Assembly: GCA_017538795.1 (NCBI GenBank)
Contig: JAFYIE010000079.1
Coordinates: 62,001-126,000 of the forward strand
DNA: 64,000 nt
Source: Bacteroidales bacterium
Lineage (GTDB): Bacteria; Bacteroidota; Bacteroidia; Bacteroidales; F082
Direction of reading: 5' to 3'
Shown here: one piece after another, positions 8,763 to 18,400 of the stretch
How the letters are laid out: every line of letters begins with the position of its first letter
Numbering within the stretch: the stretch's first letter is position 1
The notes under the pieces: generated by a model
What the model was told of the DNA's origin: nothing
The model's database searches: none
Seen by the model: the letters and a program-made list of their open reading frames with translations, nothing else
Made by a program: the position numbers and the translations under genes

Positions 8763-9722
8763 TTATGAGCGACTACCGGTCGAAATAAGGGATGAATCAT
8801 TATGCTCAGCCAAGAAAATCGAGGCATCCAGCTCGTAGCCGATTAAGACAATGATACAGTTGACATAAATCCACATCATGAAAATAATGAGACCGCCGAT
8901 GGAGCCGTAAAGAGCGTTATAATTCGAGAAATTTACGATATAGAAATTAAATCCCACCGTTCCGACGATAAAAAGTAAGGTAAACATTATAGTGCCCGGC
9001 GTAAAAAGTCGGAATTTTCTGTCCTTATCGGGATTTCCGAAATAGTAAAGCACCGCGATGGCGACGAGCAGTACGAACACAGTAAGCATCCAGCGACCAA
9101 TATCTATCAGGTTGATAATGAATTTGTTATAAAAATTAATCTGGTTAAAAAACCAAGGCAAGACGTCGTTTCCGATGATGATTAATGCTACCGAGAGGAT
9201 TAGTAAGACTCCAAGGAACAGTGTGGTGATCAGAGCGCCGGCGTACATTCTAAGAAAAGACATTTTCCCGATATGGTTGACGCCCATGTCGAAGCCGCGG
9301 AAGAAGGCACGGATGGCGCCAGAGCTGAAATAAAACGCCATAATGATACCTACTGACATCAATGTATTATGCTGGCGCGACATTATTTCGTCGATTGTTT
9401 CCACTACTTTTCCGGCTATATTTTCAGGCACCACCTGATGAATAAGGCCGACAATCATGGTATGGGTGCCTTCAAGCGGCATATACGGTATGAAAGTGAA
9501 CAGCACCATGACGGCGGGGAAAATCGCCAAAAACACGTTGAAAGCCACAGCAGCCGCACGGTCGGTGAGATAACCTTTTGAAAAGCCCTCCAAAAAATAA
9601 ACAAGGACATCGTAAAGCGGTTTGCCATGAAATCCGGGCAAGGTAATTCCTCTCAGCCAGTTCTCTCCCCTGTCTTTCAATGCAACGGCTTTATTTTTGT
9701 ATTTTTCGACATCAACTTTCAT
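8763..9722 (-). CDS. YihY/BrkB family inner membrane protein
   Basis: A protein of about 319 residues with roughly six membrane segments. The family-typical region LTDRAAAVAFNVFLAIFPA follows a basic N terminus, and LYGSIGGLIIFMMWIYVNC lies near the end. Members are often annotated as BrkB or mis-annotated as RNase BN; the true function is not established. I place the start at ATG 9722 (MKVDVEKY) because the upstream TTG at 9743 lies inside a -7 box (9741-9748). It is transcribed divergently from rseC. Confidence 0.85.
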   Translation of the reverse strand: MKVDVEKYKNKAVALKDRGENWLRGITLPGFHGKPLYDVLVYFLEGFSKGYLTDRAAAVAFNVFLAIFPAVMVLFTFIPYMPLEGTHTMIVGLIHQVVPENIAGKVVETIDEIMSRQHNTLMSVGIIMAFYFSSGAIRAFFRGFDMGVNHIGKMSFLRMYAGALITTLFLGVLLILSVALIIIGNDVLPWFFNQINFYNKFIINLIDIGRWMLTVFVLLVAIAVLYYFGNPDKDRKFRLFTPGTIMFTLLFIVGTVGFNFYIVNFSNYNALYGSIGGLIIFMMWIYVNCIIVLIGYELDASIFLAEHNDSSLISTGSRS

Positions 9723-9740
9723 AATTGACTTTTTGAAATG

Positions 9741-9748
9741 CAAAATTA
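9741..9748 (-). promoter_or_regulatory. -7 box for the YihY gene
   Basis: On the minus strand this reads TAATTTTG, 18 bases before the ATG at 9722. It decides the start codon, since an upstream TTG start would overlap it. Confidence 0.65.
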
Positions 9749-9771
9749 TAAATTTTCTCGCAGATTTTTAT

Positions 9772-9779
9772 TATTTTTG
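9772..9779 (+). promoter_or_regulatory. -7 box for rseC
   Basis: TATTTTTG lies 15 bases before the rseC ATG and 23 bases from the divergent YihY -7 box, so the two promoters are back to back. Confidence 0.65.
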
Positions 9780-9794
9780 CAAAAAATTTAAAAT

Positions 9795-10205
9795 ATGGAA
9801 GGACATGTTTCGCACCCAGGCGTTGTAGTCGGGATAACAGATAAAGATCTTGAGATTGAGATACTTAGCTCAAGCTCTTGTGGCTCGTGCGGAATAAAAT
9901 CGGCATGCGGGATGTCGGAGATGCAGGAAAAACGGGTCGTGGTGCCTAAGCCAGAGGACAAAGAATTCATTGTGGGGCAACCTGTCAGCATAAATATGAA
10001 CACCAAGCAAGGCAACAAAGCGGCACTTTTCGCATATTTCATCCCAGCATTCCTTATGGTTGCTATCATTATGATTCTCAGCAACTTATCGGTAAAAGAA
10101 TGGCTTTCGGCCTTAATTGGAATCGGGGTTGTGGCGGTTTACTATGTGATTTTGTATTTCTTCAGAGACAAGCTTAGAAACGAATTCACTTACGAAATCC
10201 GATAA
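9795..10205 (+). CDS. rseC: SoxR-reducing system RseC family protein
   Basis: A 136-residue protein with an N-terminal cysteine cluster, SSSSCGSCGIKSACGM (residues about 26-41), followed by two membrane segments near residues 75-120. This is the RseC family, found next to rnf operons and thought to help reduce SoxR or to assist Rnf assembly. The cysteines probably hold an Fe-S centre. It has its own -7 box and is separated from rnfB by 189 bases holding a second promoter. It is therefore linked to the RNF system by position but is not strictly co-transcribed. Confidence 0.85.
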   Translation: MEGHVSHPGVVVGITDKDLEIEILSSSSCGSCGIKSACGMSEMQEKRVVVPKPEDKEFIVGQPVSINMNTKQGNKAALFAYFIPAFLMVAIIMILSNLSVKEWLSALIGIGVVAVYYVILYFFRDKLRNEFTYEIR

Positions 10206-10222
10206 TCCGTTTACTTTTCAAT

Positions 10223-10268
10223 GAGATTCCTCCATCCCGCTTCGTTACGTTCGAAATAACAAGTGGCA
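10223..10268. repeat. Degenerate copy of a Bacteroidales-like intergenic repeat
   Basis: The segment GAGATTCCTCCATCCCGC followed by TTCGTTACGTTCGAAATAAC resembles, from memory, the GAGATTCCTC...TTCGGAATGACA type of dispersed repeat seen between genes in Bacteroidales. Only one copy is present in this window, so repeat status rests on recognition and not on copies seen here. Confidence 0.4.
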
Positions 10269-10290
10269 CGTTAATCTTTAGTTATTAACG
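10269..10290. promoter_or_regulatory. Inverted repeat upstream of the rnfB promoter
   Basis: CGTTAAT and ATTAACG form a perfect 7-base inverted repeat with an 8-base spacer, ending 25 bases before the rnfB -33 box. It could be an operator or a weak stem; no regulator gene is adjacent. Confidence 0.35.
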
Positions 10291-10315
10291 ACTTACATTT
10301 TTTGCAAAATTTTCC

Positions 10316-10346
10316 TTGTATAATTAATATAAAAATAGTAATTTTG
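10316..10346 (+). promoter_or_regulatory. Promoter of the rnf operon (-33 and -7 boxes)
   Basis: TTG (10316-10318) and TAATTTTG (10339-10346) are separated by 20 bases, matching the Bacteroidota -33/-7 arrangement. The rnfB ATG is 48 bases downstream. No other promoter-sized gap exists before the end of nqrF. Confidence 0.7.
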
Positions 10347-10394
10347 CAACCGCTAAAAATATGGTTTGAATTTTAACTCATTAATTCTATTCGC

Positions 10395-11255
10395 ATGAAT
10401 AACATTTTACTATGGTCCCTGATTATTCTGGGAATTTTAGGCGGAGTAGCGGCGGTGATTCTGTTCTTCGTCGCGAAGAAGTTCAAGGTTGAGGAGAACC
10501 CACTCATCGACGAGGTGGAGTCAGTGTTGGCGGGTGCCAACTGCGGTGGCTGCGGTTTCGCTGGTTGCCGTAACTTTGCCGAGGCTTGTGTTAAAGCCGC
10601 TGCCGAGAAGCAGAGTCTCGCAGGTTTGAACTGTCCGAGCTCCGACATGACTAAAGTGGCAGGATTGTTAGGTCTTACCGCTACCGTTGCCGAGCCGATG
10701 ATCGCAGTAGTGCGTTGCAACGGTACTTGTGAAAACGCACCGTCGAAGGTGCATTATGAAGGCGCCGACATCTGCGGTTTCGCCAACACTTTGTATGCAG
10801 GCGAGAACGGATGTCCTAACGGCTGCTTGGGTTTGGGCGACTGCGTGAAGAAATGCCAGTTCGACGCCATCCACATCAACAAGGAGACAGGATTGCCCGA
10901 GGTTGACGAAGACAAATGCGTGGGCTGCGGCGCTTGTGCCAAGGCTTGTCCGCGTGGTGTTATCGAGATCCGTGCCAAGGGCAAAAACAACCGTCGTGTT
11001 TATGTGGCGTGCAACAACGTGGAGAAAGGCGCCGTGGCGATGAAGAACTGCAAGGTGAGCTGCATCGCTTGCCAGAAGTGCTTCAAGACCTGCCCGTTCG
11101 AGGCCATCGAGATGCGTGGCAACCTCGCCTACATCGACTTCACGAAGTGCAAGCAGTGCCGCAAGTGCGTCGAGGTATGTCCACGTGGCAGCATCCATGA
11201 GGTCAACTTCCCGCCAAGGAAACCATTATCATCAAATAACGAAAGTAAAGAATAA
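10395..11255 (+). CDS. rnfB: Ion-translocating RNF complex subunit B (polyferredoxin)
   Basis: RnfB takes electrons from ferredoxin and passes them into the membrane RNF complex. The 286-residue protein has one N-terminal membrane segment (about 4-26). A four-cysteine Fe-S domain, CGGCGFAGCRNFAEAC, follows near residues 52-67. A CPNGCLGLGDCVKKC segment and three ferredoxin-type clusters come next: CVGCGACAKACP, CIACQKCFKTCP and CKQCRKCVEVCP. It is the first gene of the long plus-strand run and has its own promoter. rnfC begins 3 bases after its stop. The number of Fe-S motifs is at the high end for the family. Confidence 0.95.
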   Translation: MNNILLWSLIILGILGGVAAVILFFVAKKFKVEENPLIDEVESVLAGANCGGCGFAGCRNFAEACVKAAAEKQSLAGLNCPSSDMTKVAGLLGLTATVAEPMIAVVRCNGTCENAPSKVHYEGADICGFANTLYAGENGCPNGCLGLGDCVKKCQFDAIHINKETGLPEVDEDKCVGCGACAKACPRGVIEIRAKGKNNRRVYVACNNVEKGAVAMKNCKVSCIACQKCFKTCPFEAIEMRGNLAYIDFTKCKQCRKCVEVCPRGSIHEVNFPPRKPLSSNNESKE

Positions 11256-11258
11256 CGT

Positions 11259-12608
11259 ATGAATCCAATTAAGACATTTCCAAAAGGTGGCGTTCATCCG
11301 GAAGAAAACAAGCTTTCGTCGGATCAGCCTATCATCACATTTGAGATACCGAAACAGGTCATCATCCCGCTCGGGCAGTGCCTCGGCGCACCGGCAGAAC
11401 CTATAGTCGCGAAAGGCGACAAGGTGAAGGTGGGACAGCTCATCGCAACAGCGAAGGGCTTCATCAGTGCCAACGTGCACTCGTCAGTGAGCGGCACCGT
11501 CAACAAGATTGACGACGTGATGGACCACACAGGCTATCGTAAGCCAGCTATCTTCATCGACGTGGAAGGCGACGAATGGCTCGAAGGCATCGACACCAGC
11601 GACACCTTAGTTAAAGACATAACACTCACAAGAGAAGAGATCGTGGAGCGCATCAAGCAACACGGCATCGTGGGTTTGGGCGGCGCCACATTCCCGACAT
11701 ACGTCAAGTTAATGATACCAAAGGACAAGAAAGCCGAGTACGTCATCATCAATGCGGCGGAATGCGAGCCTTACCTCACCTGCGACAACCGTCTTCTTAT
11801 CGAGAAACCTTATGAGTTCCTCGTAGGCGTAAAGGTTATCATGAAAGCTGTTGACGCGCCAAAGGGCGTAGTAGGTATCGAGGTCAACAAGATGGAAGCA
11901 GCCAAGAAACTCGACGAGATCGTGAAAAGCGACAGCTACTTCGAAGGCATAGAGATCCAGCCGTTGAAGACGAAATATCCACAAGGCGGTGAGAAACAGA
12001 TCATCAAATCAATCACAGGACGCGAGGTGCCGTCAGGCAAGCTCCCTATAGAGACAGGATGCGTGGTCGTCAACGTGGCTTCCACATTCGCCATCTACGA
12101 GGCGGTGCAGAAAAACAAACCTTTGGTTTACCGCGTTGTGACAGTGACAGGTAAATCGGTGAAGAAGCCATCGAACTTCTTGACGAGAATCGGTACTCCG
12201 GCCAACATGCTCATCGAGGCAGCCGGCGGACTCCCTGAAGACACTGCCAACCTCATCAACGGCGGCCCGATGATGGGTAAGTCGGTGAGTGTCACCACTT
12301 TCCCGACCATCAAGGGTACTTCTGGCATTTTGATGCTCAACGAGAAAGACGCACAGCCGCGTAAGGTCAGCAACTGCATCCGTTGCGGCAAGTGCATGCA
12401 AGCCTGCCCGATGGGTCTTGAGCCATATCTCTTGAACCGTCTCGCGCGTCAGAACAACTTCGAGGAGACAGAGAAACACAATATCATGGACTGCATCGAA
12501 TGCGGCTCATGCGAGTTCACCTGCCCTGCCAACATCCCGCTGGCGGACTACATCCGTTACGGCAAGACGAGAACAGGACAAATTATTCGTTCACGTAATC
12601 AGAAATAG
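11259..12608 (+). CDS. rnfC: Ion-translocating RNF complex subunit C
   Basis: RnfC is the peripheral NADH-reacting subunit, related to complex I NuoF. The 449-residue protein shows the FMN/NADH region GLGGATFPTYVK (near residue 140). Two [4Fe-4S] motifs lie near the C terminus: CIRCGKCMQACP and CIECGSCEFTCP. It lies between rnfB and rnfD, with a 2-base gap to rnfD. The alanine-rich C-terminal extension of enterobacterial RnfC is absent, as is usual outside Proteobacteria. Confidence 0.95.
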   Translation: MNPIKTFPKGGVHPEENKLSSDQPIITFEIPKQVIIPLGQCLGAPAEPIVAKGDKVKVGQLIATAKGFISANVHSSVSGTVNKIDDVMDHTGYRKPAIFIDVEGDEWLEGIDTSDTLVKDITLTREEIVERIKQHGIVGLGGATFPTYVKLMIPKDKKAEYVIINAAECEPYLTCDNRLLIEKPYEFLVGVKVIMKAVDAPKGVVGIEVNKMEAAKKLDEIVKSDSYFEGIEIQPLKTKYPQGGEKQIIKSITGREVPSGKLPIETGCVVVNVASTFAIYEAVQKNKPLVYRVVTVTGKSVKKPSNFLTRIGTPANMLIEAAGGLPEDTANLINGGPMMGKSVSVTTFPTIKGTSGILMLNEKDAQPRKVSNCIRCGKCMQACPMGLEPYLLNRLARQNNFEETEKHNIMDCIECGSCEFTCPANIPLADYIRYGKTRTGQIIRSRNQK

Positions 12609-12610
12609 AT

Positions 12611-13594
12611 ATGAATCAGTTAACAATATCAGGTTCTCCGCATGTTCACGGAGATTTAAGTGTCAGGAAAATAATGTGCATGGTGATTATCGCCTTGCTT
12701 CCCGCTTTACTTGTAGCCATTTACTATTTCGGTTGGTACGCGCTTCGTCTGACCATCGTTGCGGTGGCAGCGTGCATGCTGACTGAATACCTCATTCAGA
12801 AATTCTTATTCAAAGGCCCTCTGACCATCAACGACGGCTCTGCTGCCTTGACCGGTTTGCTGTTGGCCTTCAACGTGCCTGCGAACCTTCCACTTTGGAT
12901 GGTCATCGTGGGTAGTATCGTCTCCATCGGCATCGCCAAGATGTCGTTCGGTGGTTTGGGCAAGAACCCGTTCAACCCGGCATTGGTAGGTCGTGTGTTC
13001 ATGCTCGTGTCGTTCCCGACAGCCATGACGACATGGCCAAAGGCGCAGCCAATCTTCGACGCCGGCTTCTTCGCTGACGCTGTGACAGGTCCTACCCCAC
13101 TCAGTCTTTTGAAGGAATCAGGTGTGGGAACACTCGCCAAGTCAGACGACATGCAGTTTCTCGACATGGTGCTCGGCAACCGTGGCGGTGCCTTCGGTGA
13201 AATTTGCGCAATAGCTTTGCTTATCGGTGCCATCTACCTCATCGTCACAAAGATTATCGACATCTGGACACCATTGAGCATTTTGCTCACAGTGTTTATC
13301 ATGACAGGCATCTGCTACCTCGTAGACCCGACGCAGTACATCGCTCCATGGTATCACTTGGTTTATGGCGGTCTCATCCTCGGCGCTTTCTTCATGGCGA
13401 CAGATATGGTGACATCACCTATGACAACCCCAGGCAAGATCATCTATGGCATCGGCATCGGCGCTATCACAGTCATCATACGTCTGTGGGGCTTGTATCC
13501 TGAAGGTGTGTCGTTCGCCATCCTTATCATGAATGCAGTAGTGCCGCTCATCAACAAAGGATTTGAACCAAAACGCTTCGGCGTTGCTAAATAA
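12611..13594 (+). CDS. rnfD: Ion-translocating RNF complex subunit D
   Basis: A membrane subunit homologous to NqrB, 327 residues with about nine or ten membrane segments. The covalent FMN site is Thr162 in DAVTGPTPL, matching the Dxx(S/T)gxT flavinylation motif, with Pro where Ala is usual. The ApbE flavin transferase needed to attach FMN is not encoded in this window. It is tightly packed after rnfC. Confidence 0.94.
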   Translation: MNQLTISGSPHVHGDLSVRKIMCMVIIALLPALLVAIYYFGWYALRLTIVAVAACMLTEYLIQKFLFKGPLTINDGSAALTGLLLAFNVPANLPLWMVIVGSIVSIGIAKMSFGGLGKNPFNPALVGRVFMLVSFPTAMTTWPKAQPIFDAGFFADAVTGPTPLSLLKESGVGTLAKSDDMQFLDMVLGNRGGAFGEICAIALLIGAIYLIVTKIIDIWTPLSILLTVFIMTGICYLVDPTQYIAPWYHLVYGGLILGAFFMATDMVTSPMTTPGKIIYGIGIGAITVIIRLWGLYPEGVSFAILIMNAVVPLINKGFEPKRFGVAK

Positions 13595-13620
13595 TTGTTG
13601 AATCTTAAAATTTGAAAATT

Positions 13621-14205
13621 ATGGCAAAGAAAGAATCAACATTAAAAAATATGATTGTCGCCCTGATGGTCATCACTATCGTTTCGGGCGGAGTTCTCGG
13701 CTTTATCTACGGTTTGACAAAGCCAGCTATTGATGAAGTAAATATAAAGAAAAACGCAGCCGCAATCAACGAGGTGTTGAAAACCGATGTCGCGATAGCC
13801 ACCACAGAAGAGGTAACCATCGACGAAATGGTTTACAATTTGGCTTACAGCGCTGACGGACAATTCATCGGAGCAGCCATCAAGACTGCGGAAGACGGTT
13901 TCAGCAGCAAGGTTGAGTTGATGGTCGGCATACTCGCCAACGGGTATATTAATAAGGTGTCGGTCTTGTCGCAGCAAGAGACTCCAGGTTTGGGAGCCAA
14001 CATGGTCAACGACAAGTTCAAAGGCCAGTTTAGCGGCAAGAATCCAGCTGATTTCGCACTTAAGGTGAAGAAAGACGGTGGTGATGTCGACGCCATAACA
14101 GCGGCAACAATTAGTTCGAGAGCCTTCACCAAAGCCGTCGACAAGGCTGTTAAAGGTTTCGAGGCCAACAAAGGCCAATTTATGAAAGGAGGAAACAATG
14201 AGTAA
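13621..14205 (+). CDS. rnfG: Ion-translocating RNF complex subunit G
   Basis: A periplasm-facing flavoprotein subunit homologous to NqrC, about 194 residues with one N-terminal membrane anchor. The FMN attachment residue is Thr163 in DAITAATISSRA. I use the ATG at 13621; a TTG nine bases upstream is in frame but less likely. Its end overlaps rnfE by 8 bases (14198-14205), so translation is probably coupled. Confidence 0.93.
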   Translation: MAKKESTLKNMIVALMVITIVSGGVLGFIYGLTKPAIDEVNIKKNAAAINEVLKTDVAIATTEEVTIDEMVYNLAYSADGQFIGAAIKTAEDGFSSKVELMVGILANGYINKVSVLSQQETPGLGANMVNDKFKGQFSGKNPADFALKVKKDGGDVDAITAATISSRAFTKAVDKAVKGFEANKGQFMKGGNNE

Positions 14206-14788
14206 CTGGAAAACTTTTACCAAAGGACTTATCAAGGAGAACCCTATTCTGGTCCTTTTGTTAGGATGCTGTCCTACCCTCGCCACAACGACGAGCGCCA
14301 TCAACGGTATGTCGATGGGACTTGCGACAACGTTCGTTTTGATAATGTCGAACCTCGTCATTTCATTATTGAAGAACTTCATTCCAGACAAGGTTCGTAT
14401 CCCTTGCTTCATCGTGGTTATCGCCTCGTTCGTCACCGTGGTGCAATTGGTTATGCAGGCTTATGTCCCAGCCATCTATGAGACATTAGGTCTGTTCATC
14501 CCGCTTATCGTTGTGAACTGCATCGTTCTCGGACGTGCTGAGGCTTTTGCTTCGAAGAACCCTGTTTTCCCGTCGATTCTCGACGGAGCCGGCATGGGAC
14601 TTGGTTTCACTTTCGCCTTGACAGTTCTCGGCGCCATCCGTGAGATCCTCGGCAGCGGCAGTGTCTTCAACGTCAGATTATTACCTGAAGACGCAAGCAC
14701 AATCCTCATCTTCGTGCTCGCTCCTGGAGCGTTCATCGCCTTGGGTTATCTAATCGCTATAGTCAACAGATTAAAGAAAACTAAATAA
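14198..14788 (+). CDS. rnfE: Ion-translocating RNF complex subunit E
   Basis: A 196-residue membrane subunit with six membrane segments, homologous to NqrD. It starts MSNWKTFTKGLIKENPILV, and GCCPTLATTTSA carries the conserved cysteine thought to bind the intramembrane Fe centre shared with RnfA. A GSGSVF motif follows near residue 150. It overlaps rnfG by 8 bases and is 9 bases upstream of rnfA. Confidence 0.94.
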   Translation: MSNWKTFTKGLIKENPILVLLLGCCPTLATTTSAINGMSMGLATTFVLIMSNLVISLLKNFIPDKVRIPCFIVVIASFVTVVQLVMQAYVPAIYETLGLFIPLIVVNCIVLGRAEAFASKNPVFPSILDGAGMGLGFTFALTVLGAIREILGSGSVFNVRLLPEDASTILIFVLAPGAFIALGYLIAIVNRLKKTK

Positions 14789-14797
14789 CAAAGTGCC

Positions 14798-15400
14798 ATG
14801 AAAATTATAATCATTCTTATATCGACAATCTTTGTCAACAACGTCATTTTAGCGCAGTTCCTTGGAATCTGCCCATTCTTAGGCACTTCCAAAAAGACCT
14901 CGACAGCAATGGGTATGGGCGCCGCCGTTATCTTCGTGCTCGTCCTTGCCACATTGGTGACATACCTTATAAATAAATACCTTCTTGTGCCGAACGGATT
15001 GCAGTTTTTGCAAACCATCGCGTTCATTTTGGTCATTGCGGCACTTGTGCAGATGGTTGAAATCATTCTGAAGAAAATCAGTCCATCGCTTTACACTGCG
15101 CTTGGAGTGTTCCTTCCTCTTATCACCACCAACTGCTGTGTTCTCGGCGTGGCCATCACAGTGGTTACCAAGCAGTTCGCTTTCGGTAACGAGGCAGCGC
15201 ACATGTTGAGCCTTGGGGAGTCGGTGATTTACGCCGCCGGCATCGCCATTGGTTTTGCGGTGGCATTGATAATCTTCTCAGGCATCCGCGAGCACATCGA
15301 GCTCATGGAAGCACCTGAAGGCACCAAAGGAACGCCTATTGCCCTGATTACCGCTGGCATCTTAGCCATGGCATTCATGGGATTCGGAGGACTTGTATAA
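14798..15400 (+). CDS. rnfA: Ion-translocating RNF complex subunit A
   Basis: A 200-residue membrane subunit with six membrane segments, homologous to NqrE. FVNNVILAQFLGICPFLG near the N terminus and PLITTNCCVLGVAI near residue 110 contain the conserved cysteines of the RnfA/RnfE pair. It closes the rnfBCDGEA set. The next gene, a C25 peptidase, starts 26 bases after its stop, and no TAnnTTTG box is visible in the gap. Confidence 0.94.
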   Translation: MKIIIILISTIFVNNVILAQFLGICPFLGTSKKTSTAMGMGAAVIFVLVLATLVTYLINKYLLVPNGLQFLQTIAFILVIAALVQMVEIILKKISPSLYTALGVFLPLITTNCCVLGVAITVVTKQFAFGNEAAHMLSLGESVIYAAGIAIGFAVALIIFSGIREHIELMEAPEGTKGTPIALITAGILAMAFMGFGGLV

Positions 15401-15426
15401 TAAATAAACCATTTAAATTATATCAA

Positions 15427-18400
15427 ATGAAAAAATTGAATTTAAAAAGTTTGTTCTGCCTGGCATTGATTTTGCTTGGCTTAACAGCTACAGCTCAGGA
15501 AGCACGCACTTTCAACTTCAATCACGAAGGGAAAACCGGCTTCAAAATGACTGAGCAGACAAGAGGAAATGTATCTCTTGTGTACAGCATCGATGAGATG
15601 AGTCTTTCGGCATTTGTTTATAATGGCGAAGAGATGCAGACTGTCGATATCGCCGACATCAGCCTGCCTAACGAGAAAGGCCTGCCTAACGTGCCTAGCT
15701 ACAGCCGTACCATTGCTATCCCGCAAGGTGCCCAAGCCGTACTTCGCGTGAAGAATTATGAACAGCAGACCATTACAAACGTCAACGTGGAGCCATCGTT
15801 GGGTGTCCAAGTGGAAAACGAAGAACCTGACATGAATTACACCAAAGACATGAAGGTTTATGCTGAGAACGCATTCTATCCTGCCGAGTTCGCAACAGTC
15901 AGCGCGCCATCGAGCATTCGTGGTGTCGACGTTGTGAACATCTGCGTCAACCCTGTCAGATTCAACCCTGTTACAAAGGAAGCCATCGTGTATCACAACA
16001 TCGAGATGGAAGTTGAGTTTGTCGGCGGTAACGGACATTTCGGAGACGACCGCTTGCGTTCACCTTACTTCGACCCTATCCTCGCCCAGAACATCATGAA
16101 CTACAGTTCTTTGCCAGTCATCGACTATGAGGCAAGAATGCAGCAATGGTTAAGAGACGGTGCCGAAGGCGCTGAATACATCATCGTCATCCCTAACAAC
16201 GATGGTTTTGTAGAGCCAGCCGAGCGTTTGAGAGATTATCGTATGGCTCAGGGTGTCATTACCGAAGTTGTGAAACTCGAGGACATGCCTGCGACTACAA
16301 CCCAGATGATGAAGACATGGTTCCATAACGCTTACAACACATGGGAGATCGCTCCTGTGGCAGTGCTTCTCTTTGCTGACCATAACACCAACATGGGACA
16401 GGGTATCCCTGCCGAGGAGATTTATCACTCAAGCAGTTACGGCAACTGTATCACAGATAACCAGTATGCCGACGTCACCGGCGATTATCTCCCTGAGATG
16501 ATCTTCTGCCGTCTTGTCGCGGCAACCGACGCCGAAGCAGCTATGATGGCAGACAAACAGATTGAGTATGAGTACAGCAACCCTAACATGGATGCCAACG
16601 CATACAATGCACCTATCACGGCGCTTGGATGGCAGACAGAACGTTGGTTCCAACTCTGCTCAGAAGTCGTAGGCGGATATTTCCGCGCTCATGGCAAGAA
16701 CCCGCAGCGTATCAACTGCATCTACCAAGGCACTCCAGGTTCACAGTGGTCATCAGCGACAAACACAGCACAGGTTGTAAATTATTTTGGACCTGCTGGC
16801 GTCAACTACATTCCTCAGACTCCATCTGAGTTAGGTGGCTGGACTGGCGGTGATCCTAACCAGATTGTAGTTGCCATCAACCAAGGCACTATGCTCGTGC
16901 AGCACCGCGACCATGGTCTTGAGACCGGCTGGGGCGAGCCTGCTTTCCGTAACACACATGTGGCACAGCTCACCAACACCGGTAAGATGCCTTTCGTGTT
17001 CTCAATCAACTGCTTGACAGGTCAGTTTGACCTTACTTCAGGACCATGTTTCGCAGAGGCTTTCATGCGTCACACTTACAACGGACAGAACGCCGGCGCT
17101 GTCGGTTTGATCTGCCCTACCGACGTGTCGTACTCATTCTGCAACGACGCCCTCGTTTGGGGTATCTACGACCAGTTCCAACCTGATTTCATGCCTACAT
17201 ATCCTGCAAATACAACAACCCCGGCTGCTGTAACTGAAAACGCAGGCAACTGGCGTCCGGCATTCGGTCTTGTAGCAGGGAAGCACTTCCTTAACGAGAC
17301 GACATGGCCTTACAACACTGACAGCAAATACATCACTTATCAGATGTTCACAGCACACTGCGATGCCTTTTTACGTCTTTACACAGAAGTGCCTGAGACA
17401 ATGACAGTGCAGCATCAGAACGTGCAGATTGCAGGTCTCGACGTATTCCAAATCACAGCTCCTGAAGGCGCCACTATCGCTTTGACAAAAGGCGAAGGCG
17501 ATGACATGGAGATAGTGGCAGTCGCAACGGCTACAGGCTCTATTCAAGATGTTCAGATAGTGCCTCAAGTCCCTCCTACAATATTAAAGCTCACCGTAAC
17601 AGGACAAAACTACCTTCGTTACGAAGCTGAGATAGAAGTTATACCTGCGAGTGGTCCATACCTCGTTGTCAACAGTTATGAGCTCAACAACGAAAAGACT
17701 AACGTCAACTTCGGTGACGATGTGGCTATGAGCATACAGCTCAAGAATGTCGGTAACTCAGTCGCTCCTGCCGGAACTATGACACTGACATCAGATTCAG
17801 AATATGTTACCATCACTGACGGCAACGCCAGCTTCGACGCTATCTTCTCAAGCACCACTTTCGATATCAACGACGCATTCAGCTTCTCTGTTTCAGATGA
17901 AGTGCCAAACAAGACCGCAATCGATTTCCTCATCACCATCACAAGTGGCAATGATGTTTACGAAAGCCATATCACGATGAAAGCATACGCTCCTTTATTT
18001 GAAATCGGGAATATGTCGATCAGAGAGATCGAGGGTAACGGCAACGGTCGCCTCGACCCTGGTGAGACAGTAAAATTAAAATTCTACGTGGAGAACAAAG
18101 GTTATGCTGACTCAGATGCTACCAACGCTACACTCACTATGAACAACCCGTTCCTGCAGATTTTGTCATCTAATGTAGTAACTACTGATTCCATCGCCGC
18201 CTCCGACACACACGTTTTCGACTATGAGGTTTATGTCGGCAACGCTCCATCAGGATTTGCGGCAGAATTCAATTTGAGTGTGGCATCAGGCGTTTACACC
18301 GACACTAAAGATTTCTCCTCAAAGATCGGTCTCAACGTTGAAGACTTCGAATCAGGATCACTTGACCCTACATTATGGGCCAACGACGTCACTTATCCGT

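Noticed and set aside
13642..14436. Long open frame on the minus strand opposite rnfG and rnfE
   Set aside because: It is antisense to well-conserved rnf genes, shows no recognisable domain and has low-complexity composition expected of a shadow frame.
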